From: Diaporthe sp. PMI_573
Taxonomy: Eukaryota; Ascomycota; Sordariomycetes; Diaporthales; Diaporthaceae
NCBI GenBank assembly: GCA_021399435.1
Contig: JAJTUP010000193.1
Span: 1 to 30,637, forward strand
Direction: 5' to 3'
DNA: 30,637 bases
Shown here: positions 10,951 to 20,805 of the stretch, piece after piece
How positions within the stretch are numbered: the first letter of the stretch is position 1
Layout: each line of letters begins with the position of its first letter
The notes under the pieces: model-generated
Databases searched by the model: none
What the model was told of the DNA's origin: nothing
The model's input: the letters and a program-made list of their open reading frames with translations, nothing else
Translations under genes and position numbers: made by a program

Positions 10951-11929
10951 ATGTGGACTTGCATTGGCCCCAGCTGTGAGCGCGAGCTCTCTTCGATCGC
11001 TCGTCAAGTACACGTGACAAGCAAGGGTATCATGATAACGGGTGCAGGAATCAGCACTGCGGCAGGAATTCCGGTACGTCTTTCCATGTCTCTTGAAGAG
11101 CCGTGCTTACAACGCGCAGGACTTTCTTTCGAAAGCGGGCTTGTACGCAGATCTTTTCAGTGAAAATGCCTTGCGTGACGAGGCATCACGACATCAGCTA
11201 CAAAAGTCTGCCTTGAAATTGTACCAGGTTGCAAGGTCCAAAAAGCCCACAAGGCTTCACGAATTGATCAAAGAGCTCTCGAATAGAGGCAAGCTCCTCC
11301 GGTGTTATACCCAGAATATCGATATGCTTGAAGCCAAAGCGGGACTATCCACCGATCTGAACAGGCCAGGGGTCGAGTGTGTTCAGCTTCACGGTTCACT
11401 TCGCCTCCTACGCTGTTCGCATTGCTCCCAAACCTTTCCATTGGACGCCTATAAGGCCGAACTCTCAGCAGAAGACGATCTGCCTTGTCCTCAATGTGTG
11501 GCGTATTCTGCGGCCAGAGAGGCGACATGCAGACGTCGCGTATCAGTCGGCATTCTTCTACCGGATGTCGTCCGAATCGGCCAGCAATTCCATACATCAG
11601 GAAAGGTCATCGCGAAAATCAGTCATCAGGATCAAACCGCAGGTCCACATTTCCTATTCATTGTTGGAACTCAGCTCAAGCGCGATGGGCCGAAGAACTT
11701 GGCCAAAATGTTCGCGAGGGAGATAAAGAAGAAAGGAGGCATGGTGGTGTATGTGAATTTGACAAAACCACAAGCTTTGTGGCGGGACCTCGTCGACTAC
11801 TGGGTCAAATGGGACTGTGATAAGTGGGCGAATGATCTTGCACAACGTCTGTTTATGCTACGGATCAAGTCCCAGATTTACTCTTCCAGTCTTGGTTCGA
11901 GCCCGGAGCATCCTATTCTGATAGATTAA
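10951..11929 (+). CDS. Sirtuin, Hst3/Hst4-like NAD-dependent deacetylase
   Basis: Sir2-family enzyme that would remove acyl groups from lysines using NAD+, giving nicotinamide and O-acetyl-ADP-ribose; nuclear histone deacetylation is the usual role of the Hst3/Hst4 branch. Exons are 10951-11073 and 11120-11929 (310 aa). The 46-nt intron (GTACGT...GCAG, phase 0) interrupts the signature exactly between GIP and DF. Seen in order: NAD-binding GAGIS at 31-35 and GIPDFLSKAGLY (39-50); TQNID at 105-109; catalytic H132 in QLHGSLRLLRC; zinc ligands C140, C143, C164 and C167 (spacing 2-20-2); VGTQLK (normally VGTSL) in the second Rossmann half; and a C-terminal WVKWDCDKWA, reminiscent of the 'GDCD' ending of Hst4 proteins. 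It lacks the long N- and C-terminal extensions of typical Hst3/Hst4 (over 400 aa), so it is a compact, diverged paralogue. The start codon follows a TATA-like motif at a suitable distance. All key residues are present, so it is probably active. Confidence 0.88.
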
Positions 11930-12648
11930 AATTAGGGAAGATCGCTCGAGCGGAGATAAATACTTCAAAAAAAAACCCACCATATAACGCCCAGGATTAG
12001 GCGAGAGAGGCGAGAAGGGGTCCGTCGGAACGGGGCCCGCAGAGCCAACCACAGTTATAACCAAGTAACCACAATACAGTCATTGCTGTAAGTACCCAGA
12101 ATACCCTCCTCTCAACCCTATTCTAGGTCTTCCTCGGACAAACTCTTACCTCGGGAGTAACTGGGCCATGGGGATTGGGTCCGGGTAAAATTAGTGGCAG
12201 CCTATCCTGGGTGTCTGGGTCACCCGAACGGGTCCCCTTGGTGCCGACGTGTTCGTTCATAATAGTCTTGTTATGTAGATTCACAGCAGGCATTCAACGC
12301 TATTTTTGGAGTAGCTTAAGTTAAATACATCGACTATACCAATTTGCCGGCTCAGATGCCGCGTCATAAGGTCAGAACGGCAGCCGCTAAATCTATCAAG
12401 AAACCCGGATGCAGGACCCTGGCGTGAACCCGGATGCAGGACAAACCTAGGTTGGACCAGTCACGATTATCATTGTGCTCTGGTTCCCAATTCCGGGTTA
12501 TGAGACAAAACTAGCAAAGGACGATTCTTCTGCTCCTTTTATAGAGCGACGAGATCTTTAGCCAAATAGCCTTTGTTTGACGGATAATTAAACCAATTAC
12601 ACTCACATCAATATTCACTTTCATCTGCCCTTCTTCGACCCCGTCCTA
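11930..12648. other. Intergenic with one short direct repeat
   Basis: About 700 bp between the sirtuin gene and the four-TM gene. There is no open frame of interest. It holds an A9 run at 11967-11976 and the direct repeat at 12402-12442. The last 110 bp before 12649 (pyrimidine-rich, with CTTTTATAGAG near 12535-12545) probably contain the promoter of the next gene. Confidence 0.5.
12402..12442 (+). repeat. Two 16-bp direct repeats, period 25
   Basis: The 16-mer AACCCGGATGCAGGAC occurs at 12402-12417 and again at 12427-12442, separated by 9 bp. Two copies only, exact match. It lies about 200 bp upstream of the four-TM gene. This could be a paired factor-binding site or a small local duplication. 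Confidence 0.85.
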
Positions 12649-13179
12649 ATGGCGCAAACCTGTCGAGGTATGATTATCGCCTCAGACCGAATCCCTGTGC
12701 GGTACAACGTACAAGCTGCGCTGGCATCATGGATTGTACTTGCCGGGTTTTTCATTCTCCCAGGTACTTTTACCTCGCTACGAGAAAAGTCCCACGCTCT
12801 TGGGGATTCTCAGGTGGTAAAGGCTGTAGTGAATATTCCTCTACTGCCTCTTGCGGGTATCTGCTATCTAATAGGCATTCTATGGCTAGCTAGCCTTTGG
12901 TTCAAATTTAGATACAATTATATTTGGGTTCTAAATCACATATTCTAGTAAGTTATATACATATATATAAACATATTTAAAATGCTAACATGTATGCCAG
13001 CCCTGGTATATCAAACTGTCTGAGTGACCTTATCACCATTATTATCAACATATATACAGCTCGAGATTGGTACTTGGTCACCCACAGCCTGGGTTACTTT
13101 AGGGATTGTATCATTCTCACTCATATTCACAACACTTGTGTCCTGCTTTTATAAATTTAAGCTAGTCCAAAGTATATGA
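12649..13179 (+). pseudogene. Four-TM fungal membrane protein, frameshifted
   Basis: A member, as far as I recall, of an uncharacterised fungal integral-membrane family that carries IPVRYNVQAALASW near its start and a NHIF-PG motif. Exon 1 is 12649-12947 and exon 2 starts at 13001, giving a 53-nt intron with donor GTAAGT, branch GCTAAC and acceptor CCAG. TM1 is about residues 22-39, TM2 about 62-84, TM3 is at the start of exon 2 (CLSDLITIIINIYTA) and TM4 is AWVTLGIVSFSLIFTTLVSC. Between TM3 and TM4 the frame changes at the TT of 13067-13068. One base too many there moves the natural continuation (a 'DG.WS.TAWVTL' block) into the next frame, where it runs to the TGA at 13177. Without the shift the protein would be about 157 aa, the expected size. 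No function is known for the family. Confidence 0.6.
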
Positions 13180-14858
13180 TTAAGCCTTCTCTTATAAAAA
13201 AGGAGACATAAAGTATATTTAATAAGAGTATATATTGTAAACAGCATTTCAAGTGAGTTACATATCCTAGAAGACATGTGCGTACACGCACATGGCGTGC
13301 GGGAGGACTCGTGCATTATGTCTTGAGCTTGTCATCGACCAGCTGCGCAGGCGGCGGCGTTGTGATCGCCTCGATCTTCGGAGTATCCGACTCTAGGTAA
13401 CGGATGTTATTGGCCCCTCCGACCACGCATGGCGGAGAGGACCTCTCCGAGCCACCTACCGTGCACGAAAGCACTGGGAAAATCCCAGACTTGATCGAAG
13501 AAGCGCTGTTGTGCGGCGGCAGGCGGCATAGGCTTGGAGAGCCTGTTGTAGCTTAAGGTGACTCGCGACTAAGCAGATTGCTCGGGAATGTCCCTTGTCC
13601 CTGTATATGATTTGAATTTAGCAGAGCGTTGCCAAGGGATTCCGGCACGGCGAGGTCTCGCGCTTTGATAATAGCGTCAAAAGCCCTAGTGGGGATCGAG
13701 GAGGTAGATGGCCGGCTTGTGATCCCGTCGGAATACGTGCTTACTGTCCTCGCTGCAGCGGTCGTTTGCTGTGTCCGGCTCTTGGGACAGTCACGCCGTG
13801 AAGCCGAACGCATGCGCGGCGATCGCGTCTATCTCTGGCGCACACCGTCGGTGTTGCGCATCACCCCCACTTATCGACCGGTCCAGCGTAAACGACGCTC
13901 GACCGGACATCCGCGGCGCCTAAATACCGAATCAGCACTTCTGGATCTCTCTGGCAGGCTCAAGGAATGCCGACGGCGTCAACCGACGCTGGGTGGAGGC
14001 TGGACAACAATGCCGCCGACCATTACCACCATCCTGCAGTGCTGCGGTAGTTAGACCCGGCCGAGACGGAGTTCCACCTCTGCCGAACGCACATCGCAAA
14101 CCGTCATTTCGAGATTGCCATTCCCCGCGATCATCGGCGGACTGTACGATTGTTAACTTGTGAGCTAACCCCCCAACCCCGAAGCCGAGACAGTTTGTAC
14201 AAATGGACCGTGTGCAGTAGTCCATGTATAGTACAATAATGCCGCCACCATCGATCAGGCGGGGTTGAGAATCGTATAATGTTTCTGGAATCTTCTTTCC
14301 CAACATACTGTGATGAAATACTCGTAGCTTTAATGCTGGAGACCCAGACACAAATTCATATCGAGCCGAAACAGTCGAAAACGTACCCCGCCGCCCCGCG
14401 CCGGAGAAGTGGCAGCTTCCCGTGGTCGGCATGCCAAGGAATAACGAGGTTTAGCTGCGACTATCCCTTTCTTCTGCAACCGGTGGATTGCACGTAGGGG
14501 ATTCATCTATTTTTAGATCTATCCGCGATATTCTCGTCAACAAGCGTCTTGAAAGCGCGTTGTCTCCCGGATCCGGTTCCTCATCGGTGGTGGTACCGGG
14601 CCAACCGGCCCGCAAAAGAACAGCCTCCTCTATAGGGCCGACCTGCGGGCCTCTCAAGATAAAAATAAATACTCTGAGTGGGTATTTAAAGGATTCTTTA
14701 AATAAATCGTATACTACCCAAATCTGTTTAAGTAAATGCCTTTATCTAGACTCTGTTTAAAGTATACCCTATAGACCCTAAGTTCAGAAAAATACTTGGT
14801 TACATTGATACAACTTGCTGCTTGATCTATCTATCTTACACCAACCGTCAACCGCATC
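13180..14858. other. Unresolved interval
   Basis: Nothing firm. On the minus strand a frame runs from 13813 to 13316 with one internal TAA at 13553-13555; the part after the stop has natural-looking text (VVGGANNIRYLESDTPKIEA) and ends at a TAA. On the plus strand 13629-14054 is open for 141 codons over the same DNA. Neither shows a family motif. The segment 14650-14850 is A/T-rich and leads into the secreted-protein gene, of which it is probably the promoter. Confidence 0.4.
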
Positions 14859-15416
14859 ATGATTATCTATTTCCCCCTTCTGGGATTCTTTACAGCAGCT
14901 TTAGCTTGCTCTACCACCCTTCCTAATATCCAAATTGTGGTAAAGGTGAATAACGATAATCCGCCACTTATCCAGGTTTTCAATATACCTTTATTTGACG
15001 ATGACTGCTTCTATCAACTTCCTGCCAAGCCTGTCAATACAAATGGTAAGTAGATCAAGTTTCAGGAAAAAGAATTTGGTAGTTAACGGTATCCTGAAGG
15101 CCAGTTCATTCCCTCGGAAGCTGTTTCTGCCTCAATTGTCCTAGATACCTTTGTGGACTCTACAGGAAATTCTCTTGACCAAGATAGCCTCTCAACCCTT
15201 TCAGGATTCATTACTGGGTATCTAGGTTCTACGGCCCAATTGAATGTTCAAGACATCTTTGATCTAGGATTAGTTGTCTGTTCCCTTAAACCCCGTGATG
15301 GAGGTTATCTCATTCTTAGCGGATATTCTACAAACATTACTCAGCGTGGGGATCAAATCTCGGTCAAGTCATATCAATGTTGTATTGATTATAACGGGGA
15401 TAGATGTGGGTTCTAA
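14859..15416 (+). CDS. Small secreted cysteine-containing protein
   Basis: Predicted secreted protein of 167 aa, family not recognised. Exons are 14859-15045 and 15100-15416. The 54-nt intron has donor GTAAGT, branch GTTAAC and acceptor AAG; this acceptor, rather than the CAG at 15102-15104, keeps the frame. Residues 1-18 form a signal peptide (IIYFPLLGFFTAALACS with hydrophobic core and Ala-Cys-Ser cleavage zone). The mature part has five cysteines (50, 123, 156, 157, 165), an N-glycosylation site NIT at 141, and ends shortly after a CC-x7-C motif (SYQCCIDYNGDRCGF). No membrane anchor or GPI signal is visible. Size, secretion signal and cysteine content fit the broad class of small secreted proteins, which includes hydrophobin-like proteins, effectors and antimicrobial proteins. 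The cysteine spacing is not that of hydrophobins. The low GC of the gene and its flanks differs from neighbouring genes. Confidence 0.68.
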
Positions 15417-16796
15417 GAGCGTGGAAGTGAGATATTTCTATGCTATTTTACGCGAGACTGAACATTAAGAAGGACAGAGTGGTAGCAGAATGACGGAGGG
15501 GAGGCAAGACGATGTAGATGCAAGAAGGGTTGCTATTCTCTTTACACCTCAGTTCTGGGTTCACTAATCTATATAAATGTCGAGGTTTCAGTTTCTGTAC
15601 TACACTTCATTCAATCATATCCACTAGCTCGTCAAAACTTTCGTACATATTTATGCTACTGATCTCGAGTCTCGAACAACCCTAAACCAGTATTAAGAAC
15701 TCAGTGTAATGCGAAGTCGATGGACAGTACGTGGCCTTTAAGCACTTCTAGAACATCAGGCCCTGAAATCCCTCCTATTTGCCACCAAAGGATACCGGAC
15801 CCTAGTTGGAACACATGGTGTACTGTTTGCTGGTCACCTCTCGATCTCAGCGACGAGCACGTATGCATTGAGACCCCGGTCAGCAACGAGTCGAATATGG
15901 AGCTCCGCACAGCCCTGTGGTCGTAGCGAGCGTGCACATAAAGAGGCCGTTAGGCGCTGAGGTTCTCACCACCTGCCCTAATGACATCGCAATCAGCACC
16001 GGCCAGCTCGTGTCGATCAGCCGCGGCAGTATAAGATCAGATCGCCCGCTATTCAGCAGCTCTGTGGATGCCAGCGCCGGTCGACCCGAGCGGACTCAAG
16101 CGTGCCCAGAGAGCATGTACAAGGGAAGCAAGCCTCTTTGGTAGGGATCCACAAATAATGCAAGGGCAGCTGAGCCCTGTTTCTCACTATGGTTACATTT
16201 GTGACTGCAACGTGTATTTGAACTTTGGCGGCTCTATTGTTGACTGTTGATTCCTGACCAAACCCTGGCTACCGGGACACGCATGACGGCAGCTCGGCTA
16301 AGTGGCGCGGAGTCGGACATGTATCATCACTATCTACCTTTCTGTGGACAATCACCTACACAATTTTTAATTTCACGTTCAATAGAATATGCTGTGCCAT
16401 TATGAGTGATATGCATTGCCTTCTTAGCTTCTCAACTGCCGTTGCGGAGGCGGCTGTTTCGGTCGGCGCTAAGACTAAATGCCCCCGAAGCTCTAGCACT
16501 GCGCCGCTGGCGAGACTCCTGGTGAAGACCCCAAAGCCCAGCAACCACCGATGCCAACACCACATCCGGGCCTGCCATTGGCCGCCAAATTTAGCAGTCA
16601 ACCAACACCGTTGTCTGCCAGAAACGGCCATGCTTGATGCGTGCGCTCGCTTTCACCCAGGCGCTCATCTCCAGGTCACCTCTTTATAAGCTCTGCTGGT
16701 GCAGCACTCCAGGAGACATCTGCCGCTCGCTTTGTCCATTGATGCATTTTCTGAAAATTTCCCTGCCTTCTTGACGACAGTGCATGCAACCGAGCC
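15417..16796. other. Intergenic, no gene seen
   Basis: About 1.4 kb without a supported gene. Overlapping ORFs of 60-95 codons on both strands around 15700-16150 and 16356-16690 have no family features, no splice support and no signal sequences. The last 60 bp are pyrimidine-rich and likely form the leader of the three-TM protein. Confidence 0.5.
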
Positions 16797-17177
16797 ATGA
16801 TTGACAAGACAGAACTTGCCATGCTAGGCACAATCACCGCGCTACTTGGGGTGGTTTCTCACCTGGCAATCTTTAATCGAGTTGATTGGCGCCTGCTTGC
16901 ACCTCTCCTGATCTGGATATACTCAGCCCTTGCGGTCCTCCTCTTTTTGTTTTTAAACTCCTTTGAGCCCAACCTCGGGACATGTTTCAAATATCTTTTT
17001 GTCCTTGTCATGTCATACTGCACGGGACTATTTACCAGCATTAGTATTGTCGAGAGCCTACGTCGAAGACGCCAACCTATTTTTCGGAGCGGACCAAAAG
17101 AAATCGCCCCTGATCTGTCGAGTCCAGCTGCACTTGAAGGATCCAGCATGACCTTGGATGTCAAACACACAACGTGA
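16797..17177 (+). CDS. Three-TM protein like a fungal P450 membrane anchor
   Basis: Single-exon frame of 126 aa. Three hydrophobic segments lie at residues 8-26, 33-53 and 65-85, followed by a basic cluster (SLRRRRQ, 87-93) and a polar tail. The opening part (AMLGTITALLGVVSHLAIF, then DWRLLAPLLIW, then GLFTSISIV) resembles the unusual multi-pass N-terminus of one group of fungal cytochromes P450 (tryprostatin-6-hydroxylase-like). There the same pattern is followed by a Y-R-FFHRLRHFPGP hinge and the catalytic domain. Here the hinge and all catalytic motifs are missing and the reading frame ends. It is therefore either a truncated P450 relic or a free-standing small membrane protein; a GTGAGT motif at the very end (17171-17176) would also allow splicing to a further exon that I could not find. 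The resemblance is by eye and moderate. Confidence 0.5.
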   Translation: MIDKTELAMLGTITALLGVVSHLAIFNRVDWRLLAPLLIWIYSALAVLLFLFLNSFEPNLGTCFKYLFVLVMSYCTGLFTSISIVESLRRRRQPIFRSGPKEIAPDLSSPAALEGSSMTLDVKHTT

Positions 17178-19323
17178 GTGCGGTTGTGGGGTCGTTACGC
17201 AGGGTGTGGTTCAGAGATAGGAATTTGCTAGAGGCGCATGCACGCATCCGCTGACGCAGCTTGGGCGATTCTTCATGGTTATCCCAGAATGATGGACCCA
17301 AAGAGCTGTGGAAAAGCTGTTGAAGCTCCTTAGAACATGTTGTATTTAGAGTCGACTCCATACTGATGATTTCACCTGAGTGGCCAAGAGAGCTAGGGAA
17401 ATTGAGGGAAGAGGTTGAGAAGTATGGTAAAGCAGATCAGGATAGTGGGAAAGTGGAGTCCGCTTATATGAGTCCGACTTGCAACAAGAGGGAGGGAAGA
17501 CCATGCTCCTGGAGCTCGCCAGACAGACGTGCACGTTTTCTGGGCGACTGTACAAATAACGAGCAGCCACTCGGGCTTATTTTGGCAAAGGCCATCTACA
17601 CCGCGTACTACATCATGTGTGATTGAGTGTCAGAAGGCCGGAAAAGGACTATTCTCAATCATCAAAAAGCAGGGTCAACCCAGCAGTGGAGCCGGTCTTG
17701 GATCTCCTCCCCTGCGTCCTGGGTCCCATGACAAACGACAGGCCATGAAGTGACATGGACATCATAACTCGAACTGGCAGTGATATCCGAGAATACTAGA
17801 ACGTGATAGGGTCAACCGTGTGCTGCACGACGATGCGACAACGCAGTTGGGCTGCCCACGAATTGCGGCACAATGGGCGAGGTCGTCGTACCATTCCGGC
17901 TAGACCAACATGTGCTGCGCGATTATGCCACGACATAAATAGGCCGCCTACAGGGCTGATCACCGAATCAAGGCACGACTGCGGTATATAGTGTCATTTG
18001 TGTGCTTGGGGTGGGTGGCAATGTGACGATGCAGCTGGGCTGCCCACCGTGGTCGACCACCGGATCAAGGCACGAATGCGAGGTCGTCATGCCTCTGTGC
18101 GCTCAAGGTGGGTGAACCGTCAAGGCAGAGGGTGAGGCACTCACAGGGCATAGTGCCAAGATTTGCTCTACACCAAATGCCTCATAATGAGCAGGCACGG
18201 CGTCTCCTGTGTGGGTGTGGGTGCCAATCACAGTGTCAGCCCAAATTGTGTGACAACCTCGCGGTACTGCCTCGAGAGGCTGTTATGTCTCTGTTGGGGT
18301 TCCAGCTGCCTCTCTAGGTGTGTAAAAATACCTCCGAAGCCATCGCCCAGGGTAGAAGTGAGGGCAAGCCGGGACTAGGCTCCATGGCTCGCAAGTGTGT
18401 TCTAGCCCCTTGCCACGAGAGCCTCTGCACGATGACGAACGAGCATGCGGCTGCGGGAACCTAGATTTTTCAAGGCCGTAGTGTTGTTGGGAGCTTTACT
18501 TCCATGGCAGGAAAGCCTCATTCGTGCCTGCTGCGGTATTGGGTGTACGTGGATGGCAACGTACAACCATGGCCTCGCGGAATAGAGTACACGCAGGATT
18601 GTTTACAACGTATTGAAAGTCACAGTCCAGAGAGATAAAAGAAAGACGGTAGAAGAAAAAAGGGGCTGGCTCATTTGGCCATCAGCCGTGAGACCGTAAC
18701 TGCCAGGCCTGCTGCGCCTCTTGGGTTGATGATGAAAGCTCCCCGACCAACACGTGAGCCAGCCAGCCCGTGAGCGGGGGGCATCATCCATGAGGGCATT
18801 TCCGGGCCACAATACGAGGACTGCGTGGAGGAGAGGGCATCTTTATAGCAATGGAGGCCTCACTCTGGCCAGGCAGTATGGCCAGCCATGGACGGGCAGG
18901 TTTGGACGGGCGTCCTCCGTCGCCACCGGTTTCAGCACCCATTCCCGGTCAGGCATGTGGGACTGGCCTTTCCCTGTGAATTCCAGAGCTAGTCGATATA
19001 GATGCCTGATGGGACAGAATAGTGAATCCTCCGAAATCTTATTTCTCTGTAGATCAGGCGCCGCCGTCCAACAGCCTCACCTAGCCGTTGTAGGCAGTCA
19101 TAGCGACTCACCTGCAGATATCTGAGACGGGGCGGCCTGGGTGTTAGGGATACGGACTAGCACGTCCGCTATCTCGGCTTGCCGGTATGGCCAGCTGATC
19201 CAAGGTCCTCATAATGAGGATAACCAGATAAACTCTGCTCCGCGCCCGACCTCGCCTCTTCCTCTTCATCTCTTCTCATCTCCTGGGTGACAGTTCTATT
19301 TTTGCAAGCTATTCCACGTCGCC
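17178..19323. other. 2.1 kb non-coding with imperfect repeats
   Basis: No gene supported. ORFs of 60-123 codons (for example 17366-17626 and 18754-19125) lack family motifs. The stretch 17831-18094 contains the imperfect direct repeats listed separately. The last 100 bp upstream of 19324 are rich in CTCTTC units on the + strand, typical of a fungal 5' leader. Confidence 0.45.
17831..18094 (+). repeat. Imperfect direct repeats, GGGCTGCCCAC and ATCAAGGCACGA units
   Basis: Three word pairs recur about 100-200 bp apart in the same order: TTGGGCTGCCCACGA and CTGGGCTGCCCACCG (17847 and 18036), GAATCAAGGCACGACTGCG and GGATCAAGGCACGAATGCG (17966 and 18063), and CGAGGTCGTCGTACC and CGAGGTCGTCATGCC (17878 and 18079). 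The mismatches suggest an old local duplication. No coding capacity is preserved across the two copies. Confidence 0.55.
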
Positions 19324-20302
19324 ATGACGAGTCCCACAACGCCGACGTCGATTCCATCGATAACTGTTCTGCGAAATCAACTCGATTACGGTGATCCTCG
19401 CCTACCGAGATGTCAAGCATTCTACGATAGCGTTCAGGTTTTTCGAAAGACATTTACAACAAGAAAAGACTTGAAAGGAAATACGCTTCTTGATTGGAAA
19501 TCTCAGGAACATCAAGAGGCCTTGGAGGAGATGGTTGAAGCGTATTTTCGCAAGTACAGTGCCGTGTTCTGGCCGGACGACGAGTCTCATATTCGATTCA
19601 ACAAGTTCAAGTGCTCCACTCATAGTACACGGTAAATATACAAGGACAAGAGATTAAGGATGTTGAGGCTGATTGTGTTTCAGAATCAAGACAATTATGC
19701 GACAAGTGTTCTGGCGATTGAACATTCAGCAGTATCGCAATGCCAAATATAGGAAGAAAAAAACAGGGCCCAGTCTTCACCTTATACCTGGTTGTTCAGT
19801 ACCTGAGCAATTATCAGCAGCATCCTGGTCTATGGATAGCGAATCAAGCCCGGCGGCGTGCGAGAATTTTGTGTCAAATGGACCAAGCAATAACGACGCA
19901 CTTTATGCGGCAACGAACATGCAAAAGCGGGTGGATTTCATGTTTCGTGCGGTCTCTCACCGTCCAAAGCGTCAAAGCTTTCCTCTAGACGTGGAAGGCA
20001 GCTTCCGCGATATGGCACTCGCCCAACTAGAGCAGCTTTTGATGCGTCTCGGATGGTCCCAATTCAGGTACCTGCGCTTTGTGTTGGTAGCTCCGGATAC
20101 GTATGCCGAAGAAATGGTTTGCCGCGGTAGGGAAGACCGGTTTGATGCTGTAAAGCGACACTTTGCTGCTTTGATTCTGGAATGTATTGCAGACACGCCA
20201 TGTGGAAAGATTGTGTTGGTCGAAATTGATATCGAGCCACTACTAAGCGCGGACTCGGTGCGGCAACGGAGAGATACGAGGAACATCCAATTCGACTGGT
20301 GA
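19324..20302 (+). CDS. Conserved-looking protein of unknown family
   Basis: Unrecognised 308-aa protein with exons 19324-19631 and 19684-20302. The 52-nt intron has donor GTAAAT, branch-like GCTGAT and acceptor TTTCAG and restores one continuous frame. The start has a CGCCATGA context after a pyrimidine-rich leader. Residues 1-25 are polar and Pro/Thr-rich. About 30-100 are helical and charged (QEALEEMVEAYFRKYSAVFW), and residues 102-130 are strongly basic (FWRLNIQQYRNAKYRKKK). Residues about 190-300 look like a folded alpha/beta part with alternating hydrophobic strands and helices (FRYLRFVLVAP, AALILECIA, KIVLVEIDIEP). No signal peptide, membrane span, zinc finger or nucleotide-binding motif is visible. 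Good splice sites and long uninterrupted coding argue that it is functional. I do not assign a role. Confidence 0.66.
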
Positions 20303-20805
20303 CAGACAGACTTATGTCACGAGGTTCTTTCCAATGCCATGAAAGTCACTCAAGACGGTATCTGGGTGGGAAAATCGTAGGGGTGGTATGACGAGCTTGT
20401 TTTCAGCGACCGTGTGGCGGCCACCAGGGGCAGGAGGATGACTTGTTCATCGGGAGTTGCTCAGGCACACACCCACTAGTGTTTGGGGCTGTGCCTGATC
20501 ACACAGTCAGGAATGAGGCGTGGCACAGGAGAGACCCCGAGGCATGGTTCTTTTGTGAGCCATATGCCGTCTACGGTGTGAGTTCCTCCTCAACCTAGTA
20601 AGCACGGAGCATTCTTTAAATATAAGAGGGAAGTCGTGTACATTGTAATCCTTTAGTGAACGCTATAAGCCCTCAGCCATTTTTAGTCGCAAAATCCTCA
20701 GTATCTTTGTGTTTTCTCCAAAATCGACTCGGGGTGAAAGTCTTCGCCCTTGGTAGTGACCGTGAAACACTGTTTCGATACCAGAGCCCATCGGTCGAGG
20801 CAACC
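20303..20805. other. Promoter region of the P450 gene
   Basis: 500 bp separate the unknown gene from the P450 start. It holds an inverted repeat at 20461-20498 and a TATAAG motif at 20621-20626 in an A/T-rich context, about 180 nt upstream of the P450 ATG. Both genes point the same way, so the region is 3' flank of one and promoter of the other. Confidence 0.45.
20461..20498. repeat. Inverted repeat, 9-bp arms
   Basis: TCAGGCACA at 20461-20469 is mirrored exactly by TGTGCCTGA at 20490-20498 with a 20-bp centre. It sits about 310-345 bp upstream of the P450 start. It could bind a dimeric regulator or simply form a hairpin. Confidence 0.7.

Noticed and set aside
13629..14054. 141-codon plus-strand ORF
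   Set aside because: Arg-rich composition without domain features; it overlaps an equally plausible minus-strand frame, so neither can be called.
17366..17626. Possible P450 piece (LGKLREEVEKYG resembles a K-helix-preceding segment)
   Set aside because: Only one short helix-like match, no ExxR, PERF or haem motif nearby, and no junction to the anchor-like ORF at 16797.
18754..19125. 123-codon plus-strand ORF upstream of the unknown gene
   Set aside because: Composition is not protein-like, no motifs; it lies in the probable promoter region of the gene at 19324.
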